DNA from: CAVSEK01 sp963726975
GTDB lineage: Bacteria > Actinomycetota > Actinomycetes > Mycobacteriales > SCTD01
DNA: 64,000 nt
NCBI GenBank assembly: GCA_963726975.1
Contig: CAVSEK010000013.1
Location: forward strand, 620,001-684,000
Direction: 5' to 3'
The notes under the pieces are model-generated. The model was not told the origin of the DNA and ran no database searches. It saw nothing but the letters and a program-made list of their open reading frames with translations. Shown one piece after another: positions 33,899 to 43,586 of the stretch. Positions within the stretch are counted from its first letter, which is position 1. Each line of letters opens with the position of its first letter. The translations under genes were made by a program, and so were the position numbers.

Positions 33899-34602
33899 TA
33901 CAGCCCCCGCGCGGGCGGCGGGTCCGCGAGGTCCTGCAGGAACGGGTTGCTCGTCCGCTCGCGACCGATCGTCGTCGCCGGACCGTGCCCGGGCAGCACG
34001 ACGGTCTCGTCCGGTAGCGGCAGGACCACCTCGCGCAGGCTGGTGCGCATCTGCTCCCAGCTGCCGCCGGGCAGGTCGGTGCGCCCGATGGAGCCGGCGA
34101 ACAGCACGTCGCCGGTCAGGGCCACGGGCGCGGCGGCCTCGCCGCCGGACTCCTCGCCGGGCAGCCGGAAGACGACCGAGCCGGGGGTGTGCCCGGGCGC
34201 GAGGTCGACCGACAGCCGCAGCCCCGCCAGCTCCAGCGGCCGGTCGGGGTCCAGGAGCGCGACGTCGGACGGCCGGGTCCAGGTGAGCCGGCCGCCGAAG
34301 ACCTGCGCGGTCTGCGGCGACAGGCCCTTCATCGGGTCGGTGAGCAGCGCGTCGTCGGCCGGGTGGACGTAGGCCGGGATGTCGCGGGCGCCGCACACGG
34401 GGGTGACGGAGAAGGTGTGGTCCAGGTGCCCGTGGGTCAGCAGCACCGCCACCGGCGACAGGTCGTGCTCGCGCAGCAGCGCGTCGAGCTGCTCCTCCAC
34501 CCCGATCCCGGGGTCGACGACGACGCAGGGGCTGCCTGCGGACGCCGCGACGACGTAGCAGTTGGTGTCGAAGGCCTGGGCCGGGAACCCGCGGACGAGC
34601 AC
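33898..34602 (-). CDS. Metallo-beta-lactamase-fold hydrolase (glyoxalase II-like)
   Basis: The 234-residue protein has the binuclear zinc motif THGHLDH (about residues 57-63), a later His in LAPGHTPGSVVFRL, Asp in LTGDVLFAGSIGRTDLPGG and the terminal VLPGHGPATTIGRE. This places it among hydroxyacylglutathione hydrolase-like or persulfide-type MBL enzymes. Substrate not known. The position between the cyclophilin gene and hisS matches that of Rv2581c in mycobacteria. Confidence 0.9.
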   Translation of the reverse strand: MLVRGFPAQAFDTNCYVVAASAGSPCVVVDPGIGVEEQLDALLREHDLSPVAVLLTHGHLDHTFSVTPVCGARDIPAYVHPADDALLTDPMKGLSPQTAQVFGGRLTWTRPSDVALLDPDRPLELAGLRLSVDLAPGHTPGSVVFRLPGEESGGEAAAPVALTGDVLFAGSIGRTDLPGGSWEQMRTSLREVVLPLPDETVVLPGHGPATTIGRERTSNPFLQDLADPPPARGL

Positions 34603-34736
34603 GGACGTCCTCTCGCGGTGGGTGGGGGCGGACGCTGCCGACCCTACCGGCGCGCCCCACCCCTGCCCGGGCCACCGGCTCCCTAGACTGCCCCGTCGCG
34701 CAGGTGCGCGTCCGCCCGACCCGAGGAGGAGCCCGC

Positions 34737-35528
34737 GTGGCCAACAGCCGTCGCGAGAAGGAGCTGGCCCGGCTGCGTGCCGAGCGGCAGGCGGCGCGCC
34801 GCGCGGCCGAGCAGGCCCGGCGCAAGCGCCGCAACGCGATCGTCGCGGGCACCGTCGCCGTGCTGCTCGTCGTCGGGCTCGTCGTCGGCCTGACCCTGGC
34901 CCGCAGCGGGGGCGACGACACCGTCGCGAGCCCGACGGACACGCCGTCGCCGACCGCGTCCGGCCCGTGCACCTACGCCCCCAGCGGCGACGCGAGCCGC
35001 CCCGTCACCCCGCCGCCGGCCACGCCCGACCTCGCCGGCCCGGTGACCGCGACGATGACGACCGACCAGGGCGTCATCGCCTTCGACCTCGACACCGAGG
35101 GCGCGCCCTGCGCGAGCAGCAGCCTGATCTCCTTGGCCGCGCAGAAGTTCTACGACGACACGCCGTGCCACCGGCTCGTCACCTCGGGCATCTTCGTCCT
35201 GCAGTGCGGCGACCCGACGGGTACCGGCACCGGCGGGCCGGGCTACCAGTTCGCCGAGGAGGCCCTCGACGGCGCGACCTACCCCCGCGGCACCGTCGCG
35301 ATGGCCAAGACCGCGCAGCCGGGCACGACGGGCAGCCAGTTCTTCCTCGTCTACCAGGACACCGACCTGCCGCCGCAGTACACCCCGGTCGGCACGATCA
35401 CGTCGGGCCTGGACGTCCTGGACAAGGTCGCGGCCGCCGGCGCGAAGCCCGCCGACGCCAACGGCAACACCGCGCCCACCCTGCCGGTGCAGGTCCAGAC
35501 GCTCACGACGGCGCCGAAGGCCAGCTGA
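34737..35528 (+). CDS. Membrane-anchored cyclophilin-type peptidyl-prolyl isomerase
   Basis: The 263-residue protein starts GTG (MANSRREKELARLRAERQ) behind GAGGAGGA. A basic, helical N-terminus precedes one membrane helix (AIVAGTVAVLLVVGLVVGL) and a Pro/Thr/Ser linker. The cyclophilin domain follows: TMTTDQGVIAFDL, FYDDTPCHRLVTSGIFVLQCGDP, GTVAMAKTAQPGTTGSQFFLVYQD, with the catalytic Arg replaced in context (CHRL present). Probably extracellular proline isomerase. Divergent from the MBL gene. Confidence 0.92.
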   Translation: MANSRREKELARLRAERQAARRAAEQARRKRRNAIVAGTVAVLLVVGLVVGLTLARSGGDDTVASPTDTPSPTASGPCTYAPSGDASRPVTPPPATPDLAGPVTATMTTDQGVIAFDLDTEGAPCASSSLISLAAQKFYDDTPCHRLVTSGIFVLQCGDPTGTGTGGPGYQFAEEALDGATYPRGTVAMAKTAQPGTTGSQFFLVYQDTDLPPQYTPVGTITSGLDVLDKVAAAGAKPADANGNTAPTLPVQVQTLTTAPKAS

Positions 35529-35533
35529 GCCCC

Positions 35534-35574
35534 GAGGTCCGGCCCCGTCCTCGATCGGGAGGGGGCCGGGCCTC
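35534..35574. terminator. Bidirectional hairpin terminator
   Basis: Arms GAGGTCCGGCCCC and GGGGCCGGGCCTC (one wobble) separate the convergent stops of the cyclophilin gene and relA. Confidence 0.72.
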
Positions 35575-37864
35575 AGCTCGTGACGCGGTAGGCGTCGTAC
35601 ACGCCCTCGACCGCCCGCACCTGGTTGAGCAGGTGGCCGAGGTGCTTGGGATCGGCCATCTCGAAGGTGAAGCGCGAGACGGCGACGCGGTCGCGGGTGG
35701 TCGTGACCGTGGCCGAGACGATGCTGACGTGCGCGTCCGACAGCATCCGGGTGACGTCCGACAGCAGCCGGGTGCGGTCCAGCGCCTCCACCTGGATGGC
35801 GACGAGGAAGCGCGACCCGGCGTTCGGCGCCCACTCGACCTCGACGACCCGCTCACCCTTCTCGAGCAGCGGTCCGGCGTTCACGCAGTCGCCCCGGTGC
35901 ACCGACACGCCCCGGCCCCGGGTGACGAACCCCACGATGTCGTCGCCGGGGACGGGGGTGCAGCAGCGGGCCAGCTTGACCCAGACGTCGCTCGCGCCCT
36001 TGACGACGACCCCGGGGTCGCCGGGGTCGGTCTTGCGCTGCTGGCGCGTGGGGACGGCGGTCTCGGCGATGTCCTCGACGGCGCCCTCCGTGCCGCCCAT
36101 CGCGGTCATGACCCGCTGCACCACGGCCTGCGCCGACATCCGGCCCTCGCCGACCTCGACGTAGAGCGCCGTGACGTCGGTGAGCCGCAGGTCGGCCGCC
36201 ATCCGCTGGAGCACCTCGCCGCCGAGCAGGCGCTGGAGCGGCAGGCCCTGCTTGCGCATCGCCCGGCTGATCGCCTCCTTGCCGGCCTCCACCGCGTCCT
36301 CGCGCCGCTCGCGGGCGAACCAGGCGCGGATCTTGTTGCGGGCCCGCGGGCTCTTGACGAAGCCCAGCCAGTCGCGCGAGGGCCCGGCGCCCTCGGCCTT
36401 GCTGGTGAAGACCTCGACGACGTCGCCGTTCTCCAGCACCGACTCGAGAGCGACGAGACGACCGTTGACGCGCGCCCCGATGCAGCGGTGCCCGACCTCG
36501 GTGTGCACGGCGTACGCGAAGTCGACGGCGGTCGCGCCGGACACCAGCGGGATGACGTCGCCCTTCGGCGTGAAGACGAAGACCTCGGTGGAGTGCAGGT
36601 CGAAGCGCAGCGAGTCGAGGAACTCCCCCGGGTCGGCCGCCTCCTTCTGCCAGTCGAGCAGCTGGCGCAGCCACGCCATGTCGTCGCCGGTGACCGGCCC
36701 CGGCGCCCCCTCCTTGTACTTCCAGTGCGCCGCGATCCCGTACTCGGCCCGCTTGTGCATCTCGACGGTGCGGATCTGCAGCTCGACGGGCTTGCCCTCG
36801 GGCCCGATCACGGTCGTGTGCAGCGACTGGTACATGTTGAACTTGGGCATGGCGATGTAGTCCTTGAACCGGCCGGGCACCGGGGACCACAGGGCGTGGA
36901 CCGTGCCGAGGGCGGCGTAGCAGTCGCGCACGCTGTCGACGAGGACGCGGATGCCCACGAGGTCGTAGATGTCGGTGAAGTCGCGACCCCGCACGATCAT
37001 CTTCTGGTAGATCGAGTAGTAGTGCTTGGGCCGGCCGGTCACCGTGGCCCGGATCCTCGCCGTCTTGAAGTCGCTCTGCACGCGCTCGACCACCGACGTG
37101 AGCTGCGTGTCGCGCGAGGGCGCGCGGTCGGCGACGAGCCGCACGATCTCGCTGTAGCGCTTGGGGTAGAGCGTCGCGAAGGCGAGGTCCTCGAGCTCCC
37201 ACTTGATCGTGTTCATGCCGAGCCGGTGGGCGAGCGGGGCGAAGATCTCCAGGGTCTCGCGGGCCTTGCGCTCCTGCTTCTCCGGCGGCAGGAAGCGCAG
37301 CGTGCGCATGTTGTGCAGCCGGTCGGCGAGCTTGATGACGAGCACGCGGGGGTCGCGGGCCATCGCCACCACCATCTTGCGGATCGTCTCGGCCTCGGCC
37401 GACGCGCCGTACTTGACCTTGTCGAGCTTGGTCACCCCGTCGACGAGGTGCGCGACGTCGTCGCCGAACTCCGTGCGGACCTGCTCCAGCGTGGTCGAGG
37501 TGTCCTCGACGGTGTCGTGCAGCAGCGCCGCGACGAGCGTGGTGGTGTCCATGCCGAGCTCGGCGAGGATCGTCGTCACGGCGAGCGGGTGCGTGATGTA
37601 CGGGTCGCCGCTGCGCCGCATCTGGCCGGCGTGGGCCGCCTCGGCGATCTCGTACGCCCGGTGCACGGGGCGCAGGTCCGCGCGGGGGTGCGCGGCGCGG
37701 ACGGTGCGCACGAGCGGCTCGAGGACGGGGCTGCCGGGAGCGGCGTACGGCGCCGTCAGCCGGGCGAGGCGCGCCCGGACCCGACGGCCGCTGGGCGGGC
37801 CGGTGTCGCCCGCCGGCGCCGGCCCGGCCTCGACCGGGGCGACCGGTGGGGTGTCCGTGGCCAC
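35573..37864 (-). CDS. relA: Bifunctional (p)ppGpp synthetase/hydrolase Rel
   Basis: Rel makes and degrades (p)ppGpp in the stringent response. The 763 residues contain the HD hydrolase (ITHPLAVTTILAELG, LLHDTVEDT, KLADRLHNMRTL), the synthetase (HYYSIYQKMIVRGRDF, DLVGIRVLV, YKEGAPG), the TGS domain (VFTPKGDVIPLVSGATAVDFAY), a zinc-finger/helical part with CCTPVPGDDIVGF, and the ACT domain ending VEGVYDAYRVTS. The HD motif is intact, so both activities are expected. The GTG start (MATDTPPVAP) follows AAGGAG. Confidence 0.97.
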   Translation of the reverse strand: MATDTPPVAPVEAGPAPAGDTGPPSGRRVRARLARLTAPYAAPGSPVLEPLVRTVRAAHPRADLRPVHRAYEIAEAAHAGQMRRSGDPYITHPLAVTTILAELGMDTTTLVAALLHDTVEDTSTTLEQVRTEFGDDVAHLVDGVTKLDKVKYGASAEAETIRKMVVAMARDPRVLVIKLADRLHNMRTLRFLPPEKQERKARETLEIFAPLAHRLGMNTIKWELEDLAFATLYPKRYSEIVRLVADRAPSRDTQLTSVVERVQSDFKTARIRATVTGRPKHYYSIYQKMIVRGRDFTDIYDLVGIRVLVDSVRDCYAALGTVHALWSPVPGRFKDYIAMPKFNMYQSLHTTVIGPEGKPVELQIRTVEMHKRAEYGIAAHWKYKEGAPGPVTGDDMAWLRQLLDWQKEAADPGEFLDSLRFDLHSTEVFVFTPKGDVIPLVSGATAVDFAYAVHTEVGHRCIGARVNGRLVALESVLENGDVVEVFTSKAEGAGPSRDWLGFVKSPRARNKIRAWFARERREDAVEAGKEAISRAMRKQGLPLQRLLGGEVLQRMAADLRLTDVTALYVEVGEGRMSAQAVVQRVMTAMGGTEGAVEDIAETAVPTRQQRKTDPGDPGVVVKGASDVWVKLARCCTPVPGDDIVGFVTRGRGVSVHRGDCVNAGPLLEKGERVVEVEWAPNAGSRFLVAIQVEALDRTRLLSDVTRMLSDAHVSIVSATVTTTRDRVAVSRFTFEMADPKHLGHLLNQVRAVEGVYDAYRVTS

Positions 37865-37916
37865 GGGCGTCTCCTTCGCGCTCGCGGTCAGTCTAGGCGG
37901 CGGTGGCGGACAGGGC

Positions 37917-38459
37917 TCAGTACGACAGCAGCGCGTGCAGCTCCAGGCCGGGCGCGGCGGCCGTGACGCGGCCCCGGCCCCCCAGGGCGGTGAGCTCCAT
38001 GAGCACGGACAGGCCGACCGGCACCGCACCGGCCTGCTCGACGAGCGCCACCGCCGCGACGGCCGTCCCACCGGTGGCGAGGACGTCGTCGACGAGCAGC
38101 ACCCGCTCGCCCGGGGCGAACGCGTCCTGGTGCACCTCGATCTCGGCGGCGCCGTACTCCAGGTCGTAGGACTCGCCGTGCGTCGAGCGCGGGAGCTTGC
38201 CCTTCTTGCGGACGGGGACGAAGCCCGCGCCGAAGTGGTAGGCGACGGGCGCCCCGAGCAGGAAGCCGCGCGCCTCGATGCCGGCGACCTTGTCGACGCT
38301 GCCGCGCCCGACGTGCAGCACGATCGCGTCGACGAGGGCGGCGAACGCGACGTGGTCGGCGAGCAACGGGGTGATGTCCTTGAACGTCACCCCGGGCTCG
38401 GGGAAGTCGGGGACGTCGGTGATCCGGGACCGCAGCAGCGCCTCGAGGTCGAGCGCCAC
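37917..38459 (-). CDS. apt: Adenine phosphoribosyltransferase
   Basis: Apt salvages adenine with PRPP to AMP. The 180-residue protein shows PDFPEPGVTFKDITPLL, IEARGFLLGAPVAYHFGAGFVPVRKKGKLP (in parts) and the PRPP motif VLLVDDVLATGGTA. The GTG lies two bases after the secF stop; the relA start is 53 bases downstream. Confidence 0.96.
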   Translation of the reverse strand: MALDLEALLRSRITDVPDFPEPGVTFKDITPLLADHVAFAALVDAIVLHVGRGSVDKVAGIEARGFLLGAPVAYHFGAGFVPVRKKGKLPRSTHGESYDLEYGAAEIEVHQDAFAPGERVLLVDDVLATGGTAVAAVALVEQAGAVPVGLSVLMELTALGGRGRVTAAAPGLELHALLSY

Positions 38460-38461
38460 GC

Positions 38462-39643
38462 TCAGCGCTTCCGCTTGCCGGAGGGCCGCCCGCCACCGCG
38501 CTTGCCGCTCGGGCGCCCGGCCGGCCGGCGGGGAGCGCCGCCCGGGGCGACCGGGGCCGGCCCGGCCTCACCGGCGACCGACCCGCTGGCCTGTGCCGTG
38601 GCACCGGGGACGGCGGCACCGACCGGCACGGCGGCAGCCGCCGCGGCCGCGCCGCGCAGACCGGTCCGCCCGGTCCCGGAGCGCTTGGCGAGCACCCGGG
38701 CCGACAGCGCGCGGTACTGCGGCTCGCGCTCCTTGAGGTCGGCCAGCAGCGGCGTCGCGAGGAACAGCGAGGAGTACGCGCCGGAGGCCAGGCCCACGAA
38801 CAGCGCCAGGGCGAGGTCCTTGAGGGTGCCGGCGCCGAGCAGGAACGCGCCGACGAAGAGCAGCCCGGACACCGGCAGCAGCGCGATGAGCGAGGTGTTG
38901 ATCGACCGCATGAACGTCTGGTTGACGGCCAGCTCGGCCGCCTCGCTGTAGGTCGACCGGGTGCTGCCGGCCAGCCCGCGGGTGTTCTCCTCGACCTTGT
39001 CGAACACCACGATCGTGTCGTAGAGCGAGTAGCCCAGCACCGTGAGCAGGGCGATGACCGTGGACGGCGTCACGACGAACTGGGTGATCGAGTAGATGCC
39101 CGCCGTGAGCACCAGGTCGTGGATGAGCGCGACGATGGCGGCGACGGCCATCTTCGGCTCGAAGCGCAGCGAGATGTAGATGATCACCGCGATGAGGAAG
39201 ATGACCAGGCCCTGCAGGGCCTTGTTGGTCACCTGGCTGCCCCACTGGGGCCCGACGCTGGAGGGGTTGATCTGGTTCTCGTCGGTGATGCCGAAGTCCT
39301 GCTGCACCGCCCCGACGACCCGGTCGACCTCCTCGGGCGTCAGCGGCTCGGCCTGCACCCGGATGTCCTTGTCCGAGGTGTTCGGCCGCCCGAGCTCCTG
39401 CACGATCGTCTCGCCCAGGTCGAGGCGCCCGAACGTCGCGCGCGCGTCCTCCACGGAGTGCCCGTTGGCCGGGAACTGGAAGGTCGAGCCGCCCTTGAAC
39501 TCCACCCCGAGGTTGAAGCCGCGCACCAGCATGGACAGCAGGCACAGGAGCACGAGCACGACCGAGATCGCGTAGAACGTCTTCCGCCGCTGGATCAGGG
39601 GGAAGGCGGTCTCGCCGCGGTAGAGCCGGCGGGCGAGCGACAT
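38462..39643 (-). CDS. secF: Protein translocase subunit SecF
   Basis: SecF with SecD uses the proton gradient to complete Sec export. The 393-residue protein has six membrane spans; the first periplasmic part contains GVEFKGGSTFQF, and the core shows VALIHDLVLTAGIYSI, LTVLGYSLYDTIVVFDKVEENTR and NQTFMRSINTSLIALLPV. A basic Ala/Gly/Pro-rich tail (GKRGGGRPSGKRKR) extends the C-terminus. It follows secD after one base. Confidence 0.96.
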   Translation of the reverse strand: MSLARRLYRGETAFPLIQRRKTFYAISVVLVLLCLLSMLVRGFNLGVEFKGGSTFQFPANGHSVEDARATFGRLDLGETIVQELGRPNTSDKDIRVQAEPLTPEEVDRVVGAVQQDFGITDENQINPSSVGPQWGSQVTNKALQGLVIFLIAVIIYISLRFEPKMAVAAIVALIHDLVLTAGIYSITQFVVTPSTVIALLTVLGYSLYDTIVVFDKVEENTRGLAGSTRSTYSEAAELAVNQTFMRSINTSLIALLPVSGLLFVGAFLLGAGTLKDLALALFVGLASGAYSSLFLATPLLADLKEREPQYRALSARVLAKRSGTGRTGLRGAAAAAAAVPVGAAVPGATAQASGSVAGEAGPAPVAPGGAPRRPAGRPSGKRGGGRPSGKRKR

Positions 39644-39644
39644 G

Positions 39645-41415
39645 TCAGGCCTCTCGGGTGGGAGCCGTCGACGCGAGCGCGCCGGCGGGGGCGGGGGTGC
39701 GCCGGGCCCGGGCCGCCGGGGCGGTCGTGGTCACCGGCTGACCACCGTCCGGACCGTGGAAGCCGGTCGGGCCGCTGCGCGAGAACCAGCGGTAGCGCGA
39801 CAGGAACGACACCAGCGGACGGGTGAACAGGAACACCACGACCACGTCGAGCAGCGTCGACAGCCCGAGGGTGAAGGCGAAGCCGCGCACCCCGCCCACC
39901 GACACGAAGTAGAGGATGATCGCGGCGAGGAAGGACACGGTGTCGGCGGACAGGATGGTCCGCCGGGCCCGCACCCAGGCCCGGTCGACCGCGCTGCGCG
40001 GCGAGCGCCCCTCCTTGATCTCGTCCTTGAGCCGCTCGAAGTAGACGACGAACGAGTCGGCGGTGATGCCGACCGCCACGATGAACCCGGCGATGCCGGC
40101 CAGCGACAGCGCGAACCCGATCTGGTCGCCGAGGATGCAGATCGCGGCGTACGTCAGGGCGCCCGAGACGAGCAGGCTGGAGATCGTGACGAAGCCCAGG
40201 GCGCGGTAGTAGAGCAGCGAGTAGACGACGACGGCGAGCAGGCCGAGACCGCCGGCGAGCAGGCCGCTGGTGAGCTGGTCGGTGCCGAGGGTCGGCGAGA
40301 CCGTCTGCTCCTCCTGCGCCACGAAGGTGAGCGGCAGCGCGCCGTACTTGAGCACGTTGGCCAGCTCCTGGGACGAGCGCTGGTTGAAGCTGCCGCTGAT
40401 CTCGGCGTCCCCGGGGATCTCGGTGTTGATGCGAGGGGCGCTCTGCACGACGCCGTCGAGGACGATCGCGACCTGCTTGCCGATCGTGTCCTTGGTCAGC
40501 TGGGTGAAGGCGTCCTGGCCGGACCCGGTGAACTGCACCGACACCACCCAGGCGCCGACGCCCTGCTGCTGGCGGCCGGCCGTCGCGCCGTCCACGTCGG
40601 TGCCGATGACCTTCGCGGCGGCGAGGTGGTACTTCTCCGCGCCGTCCTTGCTGCAGGCCACGATCTCCTGCTCGGGCGTGTCGGTGCTGCCGCCGCGGCG
40701 GTTCTCCTCCGAGGTGCAGTCGAGCGCCTGGAAGGCCTCCGGGGTGTAGGCGTCGCCGCTGCGCACGGTGCCGGGCGCCGCGGTGCCCGCGGCCGGCGTC
40801 GGCTCGGGCCGGCGCCGGCGCCGGCGTCGCGGCCGGGTCGGGGGTGGCGCCCGGAGCGGGGGTGGCGTCCTGCAGCGCCCGGGACAGGGCCCGGCCCTGC
40901 GGCGCCGGGGTCGTGCCGGGCACCGGCGCGCCCGGCGGGGCCGCCGACGGCTCCGCCGTCGGCGGCGTGAGCAGCTCGGGCGTCGTGCTCGGGGCGGGCG
41001 CGTCCGCGACCGGGGCGCCGGACGCGGCGTCGAGGACCTCGCGGAAGCGCAGCTGAGCGGTCTGCGTGACGTTGCGGATCGACGCGCGGTTGCCACCGGG
41101 GACGCTGACGACGATGTTCTGCCCCTGGACGACGACCTCCGCCTCGGAGACGCCGGCCCCGTTGACGCGCTGGCGGATGATGTCGACCGCGGTGGCCAGC
41201 TGCTCCGGGGTGGCGTTGCCGCCCTTCTCGGGCTGCGCCTCCAGGATCACGCTGGCGCCGCCCTGCAGGTCGAGGGCGAGGTTGGGCGTGAGGGGCCGGC
41301 TGCCCGGACCGGCGAGGAAGACGACGGCGTAGAGCAGCACCAGCAGGCCCAGCAGGGCGCCGAGGTAGCGGCCGACGTGCAGGCGGCCGCGGGAGGTGGG
41401 CGCGGGTCGTGCCAC
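39645..41415 (-). CDS. secD: Protein translocase subunit SecD (one frameshift as sequenced)
   Basis: SecD is the partner of SecF. The N-terminus MARPAPTSRGRLHVGRYLGALLGLLVLLYAVVFL (in parts) and LALDLQGGASVILEAQPE are typical. The P1 head has a long Pro/Ala/Thr-rich insertion. The C-terminal half contains GDAEISGSFN, six spans, GIAGFIVAVGITADSFVVYFERLKDE and FAFTLGLSTLLDVVVVFLFT. The frame breaks near 40810 inside a palindromic GC tract (GCCGGCGCCGGCGCCGG), in the low-complexity insertion, a typical place for a read error. Total length is about 590 residues. Confidence 0.93.
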
Positions 41416-41478
41416 GGAGGAGGTCCTTGTCGTCGGGGTCGTGCGGTGCGGCGGTCGTCGGGCACCGCCGGGGACGGG

Positions 41479-41796
41479 TCAGGCCGGGGGCGTGACCGGG
41501 TCGGCAGCGACCTGTCCGCCACGGGCGGCCTGCTCCGGCGCCACCACGGCGGCGATGGCCGCCGTCGCCCAGGTGACCTGGACGCCCGGAGCGATCTGCA
41601 GCTCGACGGTGTCGCCGTCGAGCTGGACGAGGTCGGCGTGCAGGCCCGAGGTCGTCATGACCCGGTCGCCCGGCGTCAGCGAGGCGCGCACCTGCTGGGC
41701 GGCGCGCAGCCGGGCGCGCTGCGGGCGCACCACGAGCAGGGCGAAGGCGGCCAGCAGGACGAGCAGCAGCACCAGCTGGGTCCCTGCCTGGCTCAC
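41479..41796 (-). CDS. yajC: Preprotein translocase subunit YajC
   Basis: This 105-residue protein has a single N-terminal helix (LVLLLVLLAAFALLVVRPQ) followed by the conserved LTPGDRVMTTSGLHADLVQLDGDTVELQIAPGV (in parts). I start it at GTG 41796 (MSQAGTQ) because GAGGAGG precedes it; a longer form lacks support. It stands upstream of secD and secF in one direction. Confidence 0.93.
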   Translation of the reverse strand: MSQAGTQLVLLLVLLAAFALLVVRPQRARLRAAQQVRASLTPGDRVMTTSGLHADLVQLDGDTVELQIAPGVQVTWATAAIAAVVAPEQAARGGQVAADPVTPPA

Positions 41797-41919
41797 CGCG
41801 GTCCTCCTCGGGTCGGTCCGGGGCGGTGCCCGGACGGGCACGCGGCTCTACCCCGCTGCGGCGAGCATACGCAGGCCGGGCTCCCCCACGGGCCAGGTCG
41901 CGCCGGGCCGCGCCGCCGA

Positions 41920-42990
41920 TCAGCCCAGGTCGAGGGGCAGGACACCGGTCGGCGCGGGCGGGGTCAGTCCCAGGTGCCGCCAGGCCGCCGGCGTCGCGAC
42001 CCGGCCCCGCGGCGTGCGCAGGACCAGGCCCGACCGCACGAGGAAGGGCTCGGCGACGTCCTCCACCGTCTCGCGCTCCTCGCTGACCGCCACCGCCAGC
42101 GTCGACAGGCCCACGGGACCGCCGCCGAAGCGACGGACGAGCGCGTCCAGCACCGCCCGGTCGAGCCGGTCGAGGCCGAGCTCGTCGACGTCGTAGACCT
42201 CCAGGGCCGCCCGGGACACCGGGCGGGTCAGCACGCCGTCGGCGCGGACCTCGGCGTAGTCGCGGACCCGCCGCAGCAGGCGGTTGGCGACCCGGGGCGT
42301 GCCGCGGGACCGCCCGGCGATCTCCGTGGCGCCGTCGTGCCGCAGGGGCACGCCGAGCAGGCCGGCGCTGCGCACGAGGACCTGCTCGAGCTCGCGCGGC
42401 GAGTAGGGCTCCATGTGGGCGGTGAACCCGAACCGGTCGCGCAGCGGCCCGGTGAGCAGCCCGGACCTGGTGGTGGCACCGACGAGCGTGAAGGGCGGGA
42501 CGTCGAGCGGGATCGCGGTCGAGCCCGGGCCCTTGCCGACGACGACGTCGATCCGGAAGTCCTCCATCGCCATGTAGAGCAGCTCCTCGGCGGGCCGGGC
42601 GATCCGGTGGATCTCGTCGATGAAGAGCACCTCACCCTCCGCGAGCGAGGTCACCAGCGCGACGAGGTCACCGGCGCGCTCCATCGCCGGACCGCTGGTC
42701 ACCCGGATCCCGGTGCCCAGCTCCGCGGCGATGATCATCGCGAGCGAGGTCTTGCCGAGCCCGGGGGCGCCGGAGAGCAGGACGTGGTCCGGTGGCCGCC
42801 CGCGGCGGCGCGCCGAGTCGAGCAGCAGCGAGAGCTGCTCGCGGACCCGCTCCTGACCGACGAACTCGGCCAGGCGGCGCGGCCGGAGGGCGGCCTCGAC
42901 CTGCGCCTCGTCCTCGACGGCCTCGGGCCGCGACGGGCCGAGCTGCCGCCGGGCGAGCTCGGCGGCCTCCTGCCGCTCCAGGTCGCTCAC
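41920..42990 (-). CDS. ruvB: Holliday junction branch migration ATPase RuvB
   Basis: The 356-residue AAA+ motor has LRPRRLAEFVGQERVREQL, Walker A GAPGLGKTSLAMIIA, Walker B GEVLFIDEIHRIARPAEE, sensor VGATTRSGLLTGPLRDRFG and the winged-helix DNA-binding domain with PAAWRHLGL. Its start overlaps ruvA by GTGA. Last gene of the SOS-boxed ruvC-ruvA-ruvB operon. Confidence 0.97.
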   Translation of the reverse strand: MSDLERQEAAELARRQLGPSRPEAVEDEAQVEAALRPRRLAEFVGQERVREQLSLLLDSARRRGRPPDHVLLSGAPGLGKTSLAMIIAAELGTGIRVTSGPAMERAGDLVALVTSLAEGEVLFIDEIHRIARPAEELLYMAMEDFRIDVVVGKGPGSTAIPLDVPPFTLVGATTRSGLLTGPLRDRFGFTAHMEPYSPRELEQVLVRSAGLLGVPLRHDGATEIAGRSRGTPRVANRLLRRVRDYAEVRADGVLTRPVSRAALEVYDVDELGLDRLDRAVLDALVRRFGGGPVGLSTLAVAVSEERETVEDVAEPFLVRSGLVLRTPRGRVATPAAWRHLGLTPPAPTGVLPLDLG

Positions 42991-43586
42991 CGCGACCTGC
43001 TCAGCAGCGCCAGCCCGGCGCGCAGCAGCGCGGGCACGTCGGCGTCGCTCGCCCCGGGGTGCTCAGCAGCCAGCCGGGTGACCGTGTCCTCGGCCTGAGC
43101 GGCCGGCCAACCCAGGCCCACCAGCGCGCCGCTGACGGTCTCGGCCCACCCGGCCCGGGTCGACGGGGCCGCACCGGCAGCGCCGACCGGGCCGACCTTG
43201 TCCTTGAGCTCGAGCACGAGCCGCTGCGCCCCCTTGCGGCCGATGCCCGGCACCTGGCACAGCGCGGTGAGGTCCTCGTCCTGCAGCGCCCGACGCACGG
43301 CATCGGGCTCGTGGACCGTGAGCACCGCCTGGGCGAGCCGCGGCCCGACGCCCGACGCGGTCTGCAGCAGCTCGAACAGGTCGCGCTCCTCGGGCTCGCC
43401 GAAGCCGTACAGCGTCAGGCTGTCCTCCCGCACGACCAGCGACGTCGCGAGCTCGACCTGCTCGCCGACCCGGGCCCGGGCCCGGGTGGCCGGCGTCGTC
43501 TGCAGGGCGAGGCCGACCCCGCCGACGCGCACGACGAGCCCGGTCGGCAGCAGCGCCGAGACGGCGCCCTGGACGCTGGAGATCAC
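42987..43586 (-). CDS. ruvA: Holliday junction DNA helicase subunit RuvA
   Basis: The 199-residue protein starts GTG (MISSVQGAVSALLPTGLVV). It has the OB fold, VREDSLTLYGF, paired HhH motifs (TASGVGPRLAQAVL and VPGIGRKGAQRLVLELKDK) and the C-terminal RuvB-binding domain ending LRAGLALLSRSR. It overlaps both ruvC and ruvB by four bases. Confidence 0.96.
   Translation of the reverse strand: MISSVQGAVSALLPTGLVVRVGGVGLALQTTPATRARARVGEQVELATSLVVREDSLTLYGFGEPEERDLFELLQTASGVGPRLAQAVLTVHEPDAVRRALQDEDLTALCQVPGIGRKGAQRLVLELKDKVGPVGAAGAAPSTRAGWAETVSGALVGLGWPAAQAEDTVTRLAAEHPGASDADVPALLRAGLALLSRSR

Noticed and set aside
34562..37966. 1134-codon plus-strand open frame across the cyclophilin gene and relA
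   Set aside because: High-GC frame shadow; it crosses a real plus-strand gene in another frame and a terminator, and its product has no recognisable domain.
41797..41919. Terminator or small gene between yajC and ruvB
   Set aside because: Only short GC-rich pairings and no clear stem or ORF; not enough to call.
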